Below, piece after piece: positions 15,585 through 23,945 of a stretch of DNA of 64,000 bases (position 1 is its first letter; each line of letters starts with the position of its first letter). The DNA is from Parvibaculum sp046297875 (GTDB lineage Bacteria; Pseudomonadota; Alphaproteobacteria; Parvibaculales; Parvibaculaceae). Below the pieces are notes generated by a model, which had not been told where the DNA came from, ran no database searches, and saw only the letters and a list, made by a program, of their open reading frames with translations. The DNA lies in the NCBI RefSeq assembly GCF_046297875.1, contig NZ_JBKBHD010000002.1, positions 62,001 to 126,000 on the forward strand, read 5' to 3'. The translations under genes were made by a program, and so were the position numbers.

Positions 15585-16966
15585 AGATACCAGTCATATT
15601 CCAGCGGCGAGATGGCGCGCTGGAACTTGTCGAATTCGAGCATCTTGGTTTCGGCATAGACGTCGACATAGAGATGGCCGAGATATTCCCGCATCACTTC
15701 TGAATTCCGGAACCGCTTCAGCGCGCTTGGCAGGTAGAAGGGGATGCTCTCGTCCATGTTCTCGCAGGCATTGCCTTCCGCCGGCTCGCCCGGGTCGATC
15801 TCGTTCACGATGCCGTGGTGAATACCGGCCAGGATCGCGGCGAGCACCAGATAGGGATTGGCATCCGCGCCCGTAACGCGATGCTCGATACGGCGCGAAT
15901 CCGGCGAACCATTCGGCACGCGGAACGCGACGGATCGGTTATTGTATCCCCAACTTCCGTTCACCGGCACGAAAAGATTGGGCCCGAAGCGGCGGTATGA
16001 ATTGATGTTCGGCGCGAATATCGCCATGGCGTCCGGCAGCGTCGTCTGCAAACCGCCGATCGCGTGGCGCAGCCGGGCCGAACCTTCGTCTGTTCCATCG
16101 TCGAAGATGTTGTTGCCCTTCTCGTCCAGCACCGAGCAATGGACATGCATGCCGTTGCCCGTCTGGTTGACGAAGGGTTTGGCCATGAAACTCGCGAGAA
16201 AGTTGTGCTTGCGGGCCACGGCGCCGATCAGGTGCCGCAGCATGATCGCGTGATCGCCTGCAATCACGACATCATCCTCATGCTTGAGGTTGATTTCGTA
16301 CTGGCCGGGGGCGAATTCCGCCGTTGCTCCCGATGCAGGCACGCCCTGCCCCGCCGCCGCTTCGTCTATTTCCTTCAGCAGCGACATGAAGCCATCGAGC
16401 TCGGTAATGCCATAGACCTCATGCGCTGTCTCGCGCGCGCCGGTCGCCGGATTGATGGGAGGCTGGGGCCTGCCCTTCCGGTCCAGCTCCTTGTCGAGCA
16501 GGTAGAACTCGAACTCGCAGGCAACGGTTGCACGCAGTCCGATCCCGGACAGCTTGTTCGCGACATTGGCAAGAATATTTCGCGGCTCAAGCATATGCGG
16601 CGCGCCGTCATTGTCGAGCATGGTCATAAGAACCTGCGCCTGCTTCATCGAGGCCCAGGGAACGGGAACGATGGAACCGGCAACAGGCCGCGACTGCCGG
16701 TCCGGGTCGCCGTCGGAGAAGCCCATGCCGAGCACGTCTTCGTTGACGCCGGTCACATCGAAAAAATAGATCGATTGCGGCATCTGCACGCCGGAGGTGA
16801 AAACCTTGTCGGCCTCTTCGGAGGGAAAGCGCTTGCCGCGGACAGTGCCGCACATGTCGACGAACACAGCGTCGAGATAGTCGATTTCGCCATTCTCGGC
16901 GAGGAAGGCGTTGAACTCGCCAAGCGTGGCCCAGCCCTTCGGTCCCTGTCTTTCCCGATCGCTCAT
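15581..16966 (-). CDS. Glutamine synthetase family protein, PuuA-like (gamma-glutamylpolyamine synthetase)
   Basis: 461 residues. ATG 16966 has AGGA just upstream; ATG 16978 lacks one. Glutamine synthetase catalytic landmarks: CEFEFYLLD, GQYEINLKHEDD, GNGMHVHCSV, NSYRRFGPNLFVP, and the C-terminal RIEHRVTGADANPYLVLAAILAGI. The short N-terminal beta-grasp domain and sequence style match PuuA-type enzymes that ligate glutamate to putrescine or other amines. The adjacent PuuB-like oxidoreductase supports that role over nitrogen assimilation. The TAG stop (complement of 15581-15583) interlocks with the TAA stop of the convergent kinase gene, a 4-bp overlap. Confidence 0.85.
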   Translation of the reverse strand: MSDRERQGPKGWATLGEFNAFLAENGEIDYLDAVFVDMCGTVRGKRFPSEEADKVFTSGVQMPQSIYFFDVTGVNEDVLGMGFSDGDPDRQSRPVAGSIVPVPWASMKQAQVLMTMLDNDGAPHMLEPRNILANVANKLSGIGLRATVACEFEFYLLDKELDRKGRPQPPINPATGARETAHEVYGITELDGFMSLLKEIDEAAAGQGVPASGATAEFAPGQYEINLKHEDDVVIAGDHAIMLRHLIGAVARKHNFLASFMAKPFVNQTGNGMHVHCSVLDEKGNNIFDDGTDEGSARLRHAIGGLQTTLPDAMAIFAPNINSYRRFGPNLFVPVNGSWGYNNRSVAFRVPNGSPDSRRIEHRVTGADANPYLVLAAILAGIHHGIVNEIDPGEPAEGNACENMDESIPFYLPSALKRFRNSEVMREYLGHLYVDVYAETKMLEFDKFQRAISPLEYDWYL

Positions 16967-17001
16967 GATTTCCTGCATGTCTAGTACGCGCAATCCACAC
17001 C

Positions 17002-17019
17002 GGCGGGGACACCCCCGCC
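17002..17019. other. Intercistronic hairpin between puuB-like and puuA-like genes
   Basis: GGCGGGG (17002-17008), loop ACAC, CCCCGCC (17013-17019): a 7-bp G/C stem with no T-run in either direction. It may stabilise or partition the two-gene transcript; no function can be shown. Confidence 0.4.
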
Positions 17020-17043
17020 CGCGTTCGAAACTGCTGTCGCGCC

Positions 17044-18384
17044 CTATAGGTCCATGAGGCGATAGTAGCCGAGGGCCGCACGAAGATACCAGCCACGCAA
17101 TGCCGGAAACGGTATGGAAGCGGGAACCCCTCGCATCGCCGCTGGAATGGCCGAAAAATCCTCTTTGTCGCCAATGACTTGCGCTAGCATGCGCCCGGAC
17201 CAAGGGGCCGCTGCGACGCCGTTTCCGTGATAGCCGAGCGCGAAATAGACGGACGGCTCGTCCGGCAGGCTGCCGATGGATGGCGTTCCGCCAAGGCTCA
17301 TGCAGACAAAGCCCCGCCATGAATGCGTGATTTCCACCTGCGCCCAGCCGGGAAAGACCTCGCCAAGGCGCCGCTCCATGTAACGGCGCATGCGCGCGCC
17401 GTCTTCCGGCTTGCCTGTGGTATCGCCGCGCGCGCCGAAGAGGAAACGACGGTCCGGCAGCATCCGGTAGTAGAAAAGAAGACTGCGCGTATTGGCACAA
17501 GGCGATTCGGTCTGCCAGTTCTGCGTCGCAATCTCGTCATCGGTGAGCGGGCGCGTCACCAAGATGTTCGACATGACCGGGATGATGCGGTCCGCAAGCG
17601 CGGGTGGCATGGGCGAGCGGGTGAAGCCGTTGGTTGCAACGACGACCCGTCGCGCGCGGATCGTGCCCGAAGGCGTCACCAGAAGATGGTCCGCCCCTTT
17701 CCGTTCCCAGCGTATGACCGGCGAGGCTCCATGCAGTTTTGCGCCTGCACGGGCTGCCGCGGCGGCCAGCCCTCGTGCCAGGCGGAGCGGATGGAGGCCG
17801 AAACCTGTCGGCATCAGCAGCGCGCCGAATTGCTCGCGCGAGTCGTAGAATCGTTCCGTCACTTCCTCGCGCGGCAGAAGCTTTGCCGATATGCCGAATT
17901 TCTCTTTCAGTATCCGCGATTCTTCCGCAAGCCCCGCATAGCGCGACGGCGCATGGGCGACATGAAGTTCGCCTTCGCCTTGCGGTTCGATGGCGAAGCC
18001 CTGCTTAGCTGCGAATGAGCGCACGAAGGAGATGGCTTCAAGCTGCGAGAAAATGAAGCGCTTCGCTTCGGCCTCGCCGAACCGCGCGAGTAGCGATTGC
18101 AGTGGAAGGGAGGATGGCGGCAGGGTACAGAAGCCGCCATTGCGGCCGGATGCGCCCCAGCCAAGCGTTCCCGCTTCAAGCAGGCGGACATCCGTTGAAA
18201 ATTCACTTGCAAGATGGAAGGCGCAGGAGAGGCCGGTATAGCCGCCACCGATGATGGCGACCTCGCAGGTCTCGTCGCCACAAGGCCCGAGATCGGTCCC
18301 GGCCGGAAGCGGCGGCGCCGTTTCCTCCCAGATGCTGCCGGCGGGCTTTGCCGCATCGTACATGCCGGGGTGATACCAGGTCAT
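17044..18384 (-). CDS. FAD-dependent oxidoreductase, PuuB-like (gamma-glutamylputrescine oxidase type)
   Basis: 446 residues with the DAO-fold dinucleotide site VAIIGGGYTGLSCAFHLA (about 42-59) and the PuuB/OrdL-typical LEAGTLGWGASGRNGGFC. Later elements include RARRVVVATNGFTRS, RFLFGARGDTTGK and HSWRGFVCMSLGGTPSIGSL. It likely oxidises gamma-glutamyl-amines to the aldehyde with hydrogen peroxide release. It lies directly upstream of the PuuA-like gene with 77 nt between them; together they form the first two steps of a gamma-glutamylated polyamine pathway. The aldehyde dehydrogenase and hydrolase of the pathway are not in the window. Confidence 0.88.
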   Translation of the reverse strand: MTWYHPGMYDAAKPAGSIWEETAPPLPAGTDLGPCGDETCEVAIIGGGYTGLSCAFHLASEFSTDVRLLEAGTLGWGASGRNGGFCTLPPSSLPLQSLLARFGEAEAKRFIFSQLEAISFVRSFAAKQGFAIEPQGEGELHVAHAPSRYAGLAEESRILKEKFGISAKLLPREEVTERFYDSREQFGALLMPTGFGLHPLRLARGLAAAAARAGAKLHGASPVIRWERKGADHLLVTPSGTIRARRVVVATNGFTRSPMPPALADRIIPVMSNILVTRPLTDDEIATQNWQTESPCANTRSLLFYYRMLPDRRFLFGARGDTTGKPEDGARMRRYMERRLGEVFPGWAQVEITHSWRGFVCMSLGGTPSIGSLPDEPSVYFALGYHGNGVAAAPWSGRMLAQVIGDKEDFSAIPAAMRGVPASIPFPALRGWYLRAALGYYRLMDL

Positions 18385-18438
18385 TCCGCTTCATCTCCCA
18401 GGAATCGCGCCGGGAGACTATACAGGGTCAGGTGCCGG

Positions 18439-18987
18439 TCACTCCATCGGCGGCGGCATATCGTCCGGCCCGGTTTCCCGGCCATCCCTGCGCCAGCGCA
18501 TCATCCGGTCGCGATCCTTTCGCATCGCGTCGGCCACGCGCTTGCGCTGTTCGGGTGTCAGCTTGGCAAAAGTTTCCAGCATCGCATCGCGGCCCATATC
18601 GCTCATCGCCATCATCGCGGACGACATGCCGTCAAAAGCAGCGCGAACCGCCGCCTCGTCATAGGGCTCGGCCGCGAGCGCGCCGGCAAGCGCATCACGC
18701 GCTTCGTGCATTTCCTTGAAATGTGGCCGAATCTCGCGGAACTTCTCGCGCATGGCGCGGCGAATTTCCTGCCGGTCCTCTTCCGGCAGTTCCCTGAACG
18801 CCCCCTGCATCAGGGCAGGCCCGTGGCCGCGCGGTATCGGGCCAAATCCGCCGTCGCGGGGCCCCTTGAAGAAGGGAACCGAAATAAGCGCAACCAGGAA
18901 CAGGTTAAGCGCCAGCGATATCAGAAGCGCGGGGCCGAGCCAGCGGCGCAGGGGCTTTCCGGCAGGCGTTGGGGACATGTCGCTCAT
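18439..18987 (-). CDS. Periplasmic heavy-metal-sensor/Spy-CpxP-like protein
   Basis: 182 residues with one N-terminal membrane anchor (RRWLGPALLISLALNLFLVALISV) and a helical periplasmic domain carrying an LTPEQR motif (KLTPEQRKRVADAM), as in Spy, CpxP and CnrX/ZraP proteins, plus many Met residues (MSSAMMAMSDMGRDAM). ATG 18987 overlaps the stop of the preceding gene as ATGA and has GAGGAG eight bases upstream; the GTG at 18996 is too close to that site. Last gene of an EF-hand/ECF sigma/anti-sigma/sensor operon. By analogy with CnrYXH it may sense metal or envelope stress and signal to the anti-sigma factor (inference). Confidence 0.82.
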   Translation of the reverse strand: MSDMSPTPAGKPLRRWLGPALLISLALNLFLVALISVPFFKGPRDGGFGPIPRGHGPALMQGAFRELPEEDRQEIRRAMREKFREIRPHFKEMHEARDALAGALAAEPYDEAAVRAAFDGMSSAMMAMSDMGRDAMLETFAKLTPEQRKRVADAMRKDRDRMMRWRRDGRETGPDDMPPPME

Positions 18988-19499
18988 TGCATCCACTCCT
19001 CGGGCCAGGTGATGTCGGCAAGCGCGAGCGCGATCAGCCGGTCGCCGGCTTCCGCCTCATCGGAGGCCGCCGCTATCTGATTGCCGTCCAGAACGGCGAT
19101 TTCGGATACAGAGCCCAGCGCAATGCCGAGCATGATCGAAGCCGCGAGAGCGCCGGTCGGCAGCGCGGGCGATCCGTAGGGCCAGATCGCAGAAATCAGC
19201 TCACGGAAGAAACCCTGCTGCTTCGGCGACGAAACCTTTGCAGTGGCGGGGCGCGGGCGCGACGCCATCAGACGCTCGACAAGCGCACCGGAGGGCGCTT
19301 CCACCGGGGCCGCCGCCAACATGCCATCAAGTGCGCGGGCCTCGGCGAGAAGCGCACGCGCGTCGGCGGAGACGGCAAGCAGCGCCTCGGCGGCCCTGCG
19401 CTCTCCCGACGGCCAGCGCGCAGGCGATGCCCCATAGGCATCGACAATCGCCGTAAACCTCTCCAGTGTGATTTCCCTGTCCATCGCCTTCAGTTCCAT
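18984..19499 (-). CDS. Putative anti-sigma factor, single-pass membrane protein
   Basis: 171 residues: a helical cytoplasmic N-terminal part (DREITLERFTAIVDAYGASPARWPSGERRAAEALL), a linker, one membrane segment (PTGALAASIMLGIALGSVSE) and a short periplasmic tail ending TWPEEWMQ. No zinc-binding ZAS motif is visible. Its place directly after the ECF sigma gene and its topology fit an anti-sigma factor. ATG 19499 and ATG 19484 are both possible starts, neither with a strong ribosome binding site. The stop overlaps the start of the Spy-like gene by 4 nt, implying translational coupling. Confidence 0.68.
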   Translation of the reverse strand: MELKAMDREITLERFTAIVDAYGASPARWPSGERRAAEALLAVSADARALLAEARALDGMLAAAPVEAPSGALVERLMASRPRPATAKVSSPKQQGFFRELISAIWPYGSPALPTGALAASIMLGIALGSVSEIAVLDGNQIAAASDEAEAGDRLIALALADITWPEEWMQ

Positions 19500-19510
19500 T
19501 CGAAGCGCGC

Positions 19511-20212
19511 TCAGGCGCTTGTTTGCCTTGAACGCAACAACTCGTCCTTTTCCGTCGCCAACAGCGTCCGCAACTGCCGGCGCCCGCGCGACAGCAGCGA
19601 CTCCACCGCCTCCACGCTAATATCCAGAATTTCCGCCGTCTCGGTGTTGCTCAGACCCTGATAGTGCGAAAGTGCAATAGCGGCACGCTGCCGCTCCGGC
19701 AATTGCTGGAGGGCTGCCTCAACACGCGCTGCAAGTTCGTCCGCCTCCAGCCGCTCGTCAGGCCGTGGATCGCCACTCACGAGATTGGGCAAGTAGTCAT
19801 CGATGTCGACGGTGCTCCGCGTTCGGCGCAACCGATCGAGACAGAGATTGGCGGCAACGCGATAAAGCCATGTGCCGAACTGCGCCCTGCCCGGCTCCCA
19901 CTTCCCGGCATGGGTCCAGACCCGCAGGAAAACCTCCTGCGCCACCTCCTCGGCATCCGCCTGATTGCCCATCATGCGGCGGGCAAGCGCGACGATACGC
20001 CCGAGGTGACGCTGCATCAGCACGCCGCAGGCCTGACCGTCCCCCGTGGCGACCGCTGCAACCAGTTCGTCGTCCGGCGCATCCTGCACGCGCGCACTTC
20101 CTCCCATGCCGGTCCCGGCCAATGCAGGTAATGGGCCCCGGCCGATGCCGGTGCCCATTACCCGTTCGGGTGTGTCCAGCCGAAGCCTAGCGGGGTTCGG
20201 CCGGAGATTCAT
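19511..20212 (-). CDS. ECF-type RNA polymerase sigma factor
   Basis: Up to 233 residues. Region 2 is RIVALARRMMGNQADAEEVAQEVFLRVWTHA and region 4 is LPERQRAAIALSHYQGLSNTETAEILDISVEAVESLLSRGRRQLR; no region 1.1 or 3 is present. The first 40 residues (PARLRLDTPERV, then a Gly-rich stretch) are unusual for ECF factors and the true start may be the internal ATG at about 20158 or 20107. The gene is 10 nt downstream of the EF-hand gene and 11 nt upstream of the anti-sigma gene. It should direct transcription of an envelope or metal stress regulon. Confidence 0.9.
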   Translation of the reverse strand: MNLRPNPARLRLDTPERVMGTGIGRGPLPALAGTGMGGSARVQDAPDDELVAAVATGDGQACGVLMQRHLGRIVALARRMMGNQADAEEVAQEVFLRVWTHAGKWEPGRAQFGTWLYRVAANLCLDRLRRTRSTVDIDDYLPNLVSGDPRPDERLEADELAARVEAALQQLPERQRAAIALSHYQGLSNTETAEILDISVEAVESLLSRGRRQLRTLLATEKDELLRSRQTSA

Positions 20213-20222
20213 CCCTGCTGCT

Positions 20223-20921
20223 TCAGCGGCTCATACGGCCTTCGCCACGTTCGATCTTGCCATCGCTGTTGCGATCGAGCCGCTCGAACATCCGGTCGGC
20301 ACTGGCGAGGAACTCGGCTTTCGAGATCCTGCCATCGCCATCGGCATCGAGGCGCGAGAAGTGATCGCCTCGCTTGCCATCCTTCTTGCCGTCGCGCTTC
20401 GCATCGGTCTTGCCGTGATGCTTCTTCGCGGCCTGCATTTCCTCAAGCGTCAATGCGCCATCGCTGTTTGCATCGGCCTTTTCGAAAAGGGCCGCCATGC
20501 GCTCTGCAGAGCGATCGGAAAGACCGCCTTCCCTGCCACGTTCGGCCATGCGCTTCTCGGCCGCCTGCTTCATTTCGTCGAGCGTCACCTTGCCATCGCC
20601 ATCGGCATCCATCGCGGCGAAGCGTTCAGCGGGATCGCCGCGTCGCGCTTCGTACCTCGTGCGCATTTCGGCACGGGCAGCCGCCATTTCTTCCTTGGTG
20701 ACATAGCCATCGCCATCCTTGTCCATCGTGGCAAAGCGGGCTTCGGCGGCAGCGCGGAATTCTTCCTTCGTGACGTCGCCGCCCTTGTCCGCATCGGCCA
20801 TGCCGAACAGATGCGCGCCGTGGCCATACTTGCCGGGGCCAGCATGGGAAAGGGCCGGAATCGTCATCGCCATAGCAAGGGCGGCAGCCGTTCCGAGCAG
20901 GCCATATTTCAGCTTTTTCAT
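20223..20921 (-). CDS. Secreted EF-hand calcium-binding repeat protein
   Basis: 232 residues with a signal peptide (KKLKYGLLGTAAALAMAMTIPALSHA). At least five EF-hand loops of the DxDxDG type follow: MDKDGDGYVTKEEM, MDADGDGKVTLDEM, ADANSDGALTLEEM, LDADGDGRISKAEF, LDRNSDGKIERGEG, plus a degenerate first one (ADADKGGDVTKEEF). ATG 20921 has AAGGA eight bases upstream. It is the first gene of an operon with an ECF sigma factor, anti-sigma factor and Spy-like protein, which suggests that periplasmic calcium or another divalent metal feeds into this regulatory unit (inference). A Lys-rich patch (GKTDAKRDGKKDGKRGD) separates loops 4 and 5. Confidence 0.88.
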   Translation of the reverse strand: MKKLKYGLLGTAAALAMAMTIPALSHAGPGKYGHGAHLFGMADADKGGDVTKEEFRAAAEARFATMDKDGDGYVTKEEMAAARAEMRTRYEARRGDPAERFAAMDADGDGKVTLDEMKQAAEKRMAERGREGGLSDRSAERMAALFEKADANSDGALTLEEMQAAKKHHGKTDAKRDGKKDGKRGDHFSRLDADGDGRISKAEFLASADRMFERLDRNSDGKIERGEGRMSR

Positions 20922-21066
20922 TTCGATCGTCCTTTTTCCAGTTTCCGCCCCCCGGAGGCTGAACAAGGAAACGCCGCCGCATCAGGCAAGCGCAGACGGG
21001 CAATGCCGCCATCCTTATTTGTAGAAACGCGCGGGAGGCGCCATTCCGTCGCTGGTGAAGGAGAAA

Positions 21067-22365
21067 TCAGCCGCGTGAGGGCGCAGGCACCGTGAAGCGG
21101 CGCGGATGGGAAAAGGCCGGTTCCCTGAGAAGCCGGGCCGGAAGGCGGAATTCCGAGACCGAAATCCCTTCCTTGCGTTCCGCCGCAACGGACAGGCCGC
21201 CCGCACCGGCAACGGCGGTTTCGATGGTCGCCAGCGCGATATTCGCCCCGAGAGCCGGGGAAAAGCCGGTACTGGTGGCGGTTCCCACCACCCGGCCGCC
21301 AAGCGAGATGGCAGCAAACCGCACCGGTTCCAGCCCTTCCACCGCGAGGCGGACGACGCGGCGCGCAGGCACAATGCCACCGGCAGCGCGAAGCGCGGCG
21401 CCCCCGTTGAACAGGCCTTTCGAGGGATCTAGGACGAAGCCCGGCCAGACGGACGCGGGCTGCAGTGCATCCCGCGGGTCGATGGCGGCGAAAGCCGACA
21501 GATAGTCATGGCCGGCGCGCGGATGACCCGCTTCGAGCCGGGCGAGTTCCCTCAGTGCAAAGCCTGCCGGCTTCAGGCCGAAGGGCGCAGCCTTCGTCAT
21601 CACCTCGCGCCAGACATGGGGTGCATCTTCCGCGTCGCACCACAGCTCATAGCCGAGATCACCCGTCGCGCCGGTGCGGCTCGCATAGACCGGCATACCG
21701 CCAATCGCGATCCAGCGTGCGGCGCCGGGCGCAAGAGCTGCCATGTCTTCAATGCCAAGCCCGGAGAACATGAAGCAGGAATACGGCCCCTGAAGCGCAA
21801 GCACAGCCAGCGTGGCACTGACATCCTCGATGCGGACGCGGAAACCTTCCGCGCTATCGGTCAGCCAGGCGAAATGGGCTTCTTCCGCCACCAGACGATA
21901 TTCGTCCTCCGCAAGGCGGAACAAAAGGCCGTCGCCGAGAACGAACCCGCCGCCATCGCAGAAGATCACGTGGCGCGAACGGTCGATGGCGAGCGGGGCA
22001 ACCCGAACCGCAAGAAGACGTTCGAGACAGGCAAGCGCATCGCGTCCGGCGATGCGATATTTCACCAGTGGCGACAGATCCATCAGCACCGCCGCACCGC
22101 GCAGGGCGCGATATTCATCGGCGAGATCGCTCAGCACCTCCGGCACGGTATAGCCGTTCCAGCCGGTCCAGCGGTTGGTGCGGCTTTCCGCCGCCGTTTC
22201 AAGGTGAAGAGGCGTCGTCGCCACGGCGCGCATGTAAGGCGGCTCTTCCGGCACTTCTTCGAAAAGGGCCGGGTCGACAGGTGCACGTTCATCGGCGGGA
22301 TCGGCCACTTCGCGAGGCATCTCCGCTTGTTCTTCATTGGGCTTGGGCAAGGTGTCGGGGGTCAT
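21067..22365 (-). CDS. Aminomethyltransferase (GcvT)-like folate-binding protein
   Basis: 432 residues. ATG 22365 has GGAGGG upstream and overlaps the preceding stop by 4 nt (ATGA). GcvT-family landmarks are the N-terminal YRALRGAAVLMDLSPLVKYRIAGRDA, ALQGP at mid-protein, TGDLGYELWCDAEDA, and the C-terminal barrel (RVVRLAVEGLEPVR). A charged, poorly conserved 60-residue extension precedes the domain. It is probably a tetrahydrofolate-dependent demethylase or C1-transfer protein rather than the glycine-cleavage T-protein, since no gcvH or gcvP is present and it is translationally coupled to two CrtI-type oxidoreductases. Confidence 0.78.
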   Translation of the reverse strand: MTPDTLPKPNEEQAEMPREVADPADERAPVDPALFEEVPEEPPYMRAVATTPLHLETAAESRTNRWTGWNGYTVPEVLSDLADEYRALRGAAVLMDLSPLVKYRIAGRDALACLERLLAVRVAPLAIDRSRHVIFCDGGGFVLGDGLLFRLAEDEYRLVAEEAHFAWLTDSAEGFRVRIEDVSATLAVLALQGPYSCFMFSGLGIEDMAALAPGAARWIAIGGMPVYASRTGATGDLGYELWCDAEDAPHVWREVMTKAAPFGLKPAGFALRELARLEAGHPRAGHDYLSAFAAIDPRDALQPASVWPGFVLDPSKGLFNGGAALRAAGGIVPARRVVRLAVEGLEPVRFAAISLGGRVVGTATSTGFSPALGANIALATIETAVAGAGGLSVAAERKEGISVSEFRLPARLLREPAFSHPRRFTVPAPSRG

Positions 22366-23942
22366 TGGCGGCCCTCCCCCTGCTGCATCGCCGCCTCGAC
22401 GGCAAGCCAGCCCGGCAAGCCTGTCACGCCGCCACCCGGATGGCTGCCAGCGCCGCACAGATAGAGCCCCGCAACCGGCGTTTCATAGCGGCCGAAGGCG
22501 GGCGTGGGACGGAAGCCGAACAGCCGGTCGAGGCGCAGATCGCCCTGATGCCAGGCGCCGCCGGCGAGGCCGTATTTCCGTTCGATATCCGGTGGCGTCA
22601 GAATTTCACCCGCAATCATCGCGTCCTCGATGCCCGGCGCAAAGACGGCGATGGCCCGCACGATCTTCTGCACGAAGATTTCGCGCTGCATGGTCCAGCC
22701 GCCTTCGGCTTCATAGGGCACATTATGCACGATCACGGAAAGAATATGCTGGCCCTCCGGCGCAAGGGTACGGTCGGCAATGCTCGGCACGTGGATTTCG
22801 AGGGCTGGTTCGCAGGCAAATCGTCCCTCGCGGCAGGCAGTCGCCGCATCGTCCATCGCTTCGACAGACGGCACGACGAGCAGGCGCGCACCATAAAACT
22901 CGGCGGCGAGCCGCGGAAAGACGGGCGCGCGTTCAAGGGCGAGATTGAGCTTTGCCGCGTTGCCGGGGCGCGGCGCATGGCAGAGTTCCATCGCCTGCTG
23001 CGTTTCGAGCTTTTCGGCGCCGAGCAATCCGATCAATGTCGCGCGCGGATTGATTGCCGAGAGCACCAGCGGCGCACGCATGACCATGCCGTCGGCCAGT
23101 TCGACGCCGGCTGCCACACTGCCTTCGACGACAATCCGCTCGACGGGCGTGTTGAGGCGTATCTCGCCGCCTTGCGTATTGATGATGGAAGCAAGCGCAT
23201 CGCACAATGCGCCGGTGCCGCCTTCAAGCTGGCGAACCCCCTGCCCCTGCATGCGCATTGCTTCGCGCCAGACGGCCCGGAACGAAGTACCCGGCGCATA
23301 GGGCCCCTCGGCTCCGCCAAGCGTGGCTTCGAATGCAAGCGCGCCCTTGAGAAGCGGCGATTCGAACTCGGCATCGAGCCGGTCGCCAATGCTTTCAGGC
23401 AGCGTCTGCATCAGGCTTTGCAGCGCCGCCTGCCCGGAAAAGGCCGTGCGCCATACGAGACGCCGGCAGAAGCGGCGGAGCGCATCTACGTCACGCATAT
23501 CGGGCGGCAATTCGCCGAGCAGCGGCTCGATAAGCGATGCCTGCGACCGCACCAGCGCAACGCGGTCCCGATAGGCTTCTGCATCGCGCGGCAGGGCTTT
23601 CGCAAAGCGAGCGAATTCCTTGCGGTTGCGCGGCAGCGTCAGGTGTTCGCCATCCGGGTTCAGAACGACGGTCGGAATGTCGCGTGCGGCATAGCGCAGA
23701 CCGTGCTTTCCGAGTTTCAGGCCGCGTTCGATGTACCTGGGAAAGCTGTCGACGAGATGCGCGACGGCAGGGCCGACATAGCCCGGCACGATTTCAGACG
23801 TCGCCGCCGCACCGCCTATCGCCTCCGCCGCTTCGAGGACGAGCACCTGACGGCCGGCGCGGGAAAGGCGCGCGGCGGCAACGAGTCCGTTATGGCCCGC
23901 GCCGATCACGATGGCGTCATAGGTGTTGCCGCGGCGGCGCAT
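22362..23942 (-). CDS. Phytoene-desaturase-like FAD oxidoreductase (PYROXD2/CrtI superfamily), copy 1
   Basis: 526 residues. The N-terminal FAD site is YDAIVIGAGHNGLVAAARLSRAGRQVLVLEA, followed by IGGAAATSEIVPGY; the C-terminal FAD signature GLYLCGAGSHPGGGVTGLPGWLA is intact. The sequence is closer in style to bacterial PYROXD2-like enzymes than to carotenoid CrtI, and there is no crtB or other carotenoid gene nearby. The gene starts 3 nt after the stop of a related copy and overlaps the GcvT-like gene by 4 nt, so the three are one translation-coupled operon. Substrate unknown. Confidence 0.82.
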   Translation of the reverse strand: MRRRGNTYDAIVIGAGHNGLVAAARLSRAGRQVLVLEAAEAIGGAAATSEIVPGYVGPAVAHLVDSFPRYIERGLKLGKHGLRYAARDIPTVVLNPDGEHLTLPRNRKEFARFAKALPRDAEAYRDRVALVRSQASLIEPLLGELPPDMRDVDALRRFCRRLVWRTAFSGQAALQSLMQTLPESIGDRLDAEFESPLLKGALAFEATLGGAEGPYAPGTSFRAVWREAMRMQGQGVRQLEGGTGALCDALASIINTQGGEIRLNTPVERIVVEGSVAAGVELADGMVMRAPLVLSAINPRATLIGLLGAEKLETQQAMELCHAPRPGNAAKLNLALERAPVFPRLAAEFYGARLLVVPSVEAMDDAATACREGRFACEPALEIHVPSIADRTLAPEGQHILSVIVHNVPYEAEGGWTMQREIFVQKIVRAIAVFAPGIEDAMIAGEILTPPDIERKYGLAGGAWHQGDLRLDRLFGFRPTPAFGRYETPVAGLYLCGAGSHPGGGVTGLPGWLAVEAAMQQGEGRQ

Positions 23943-23945
23943 GGC

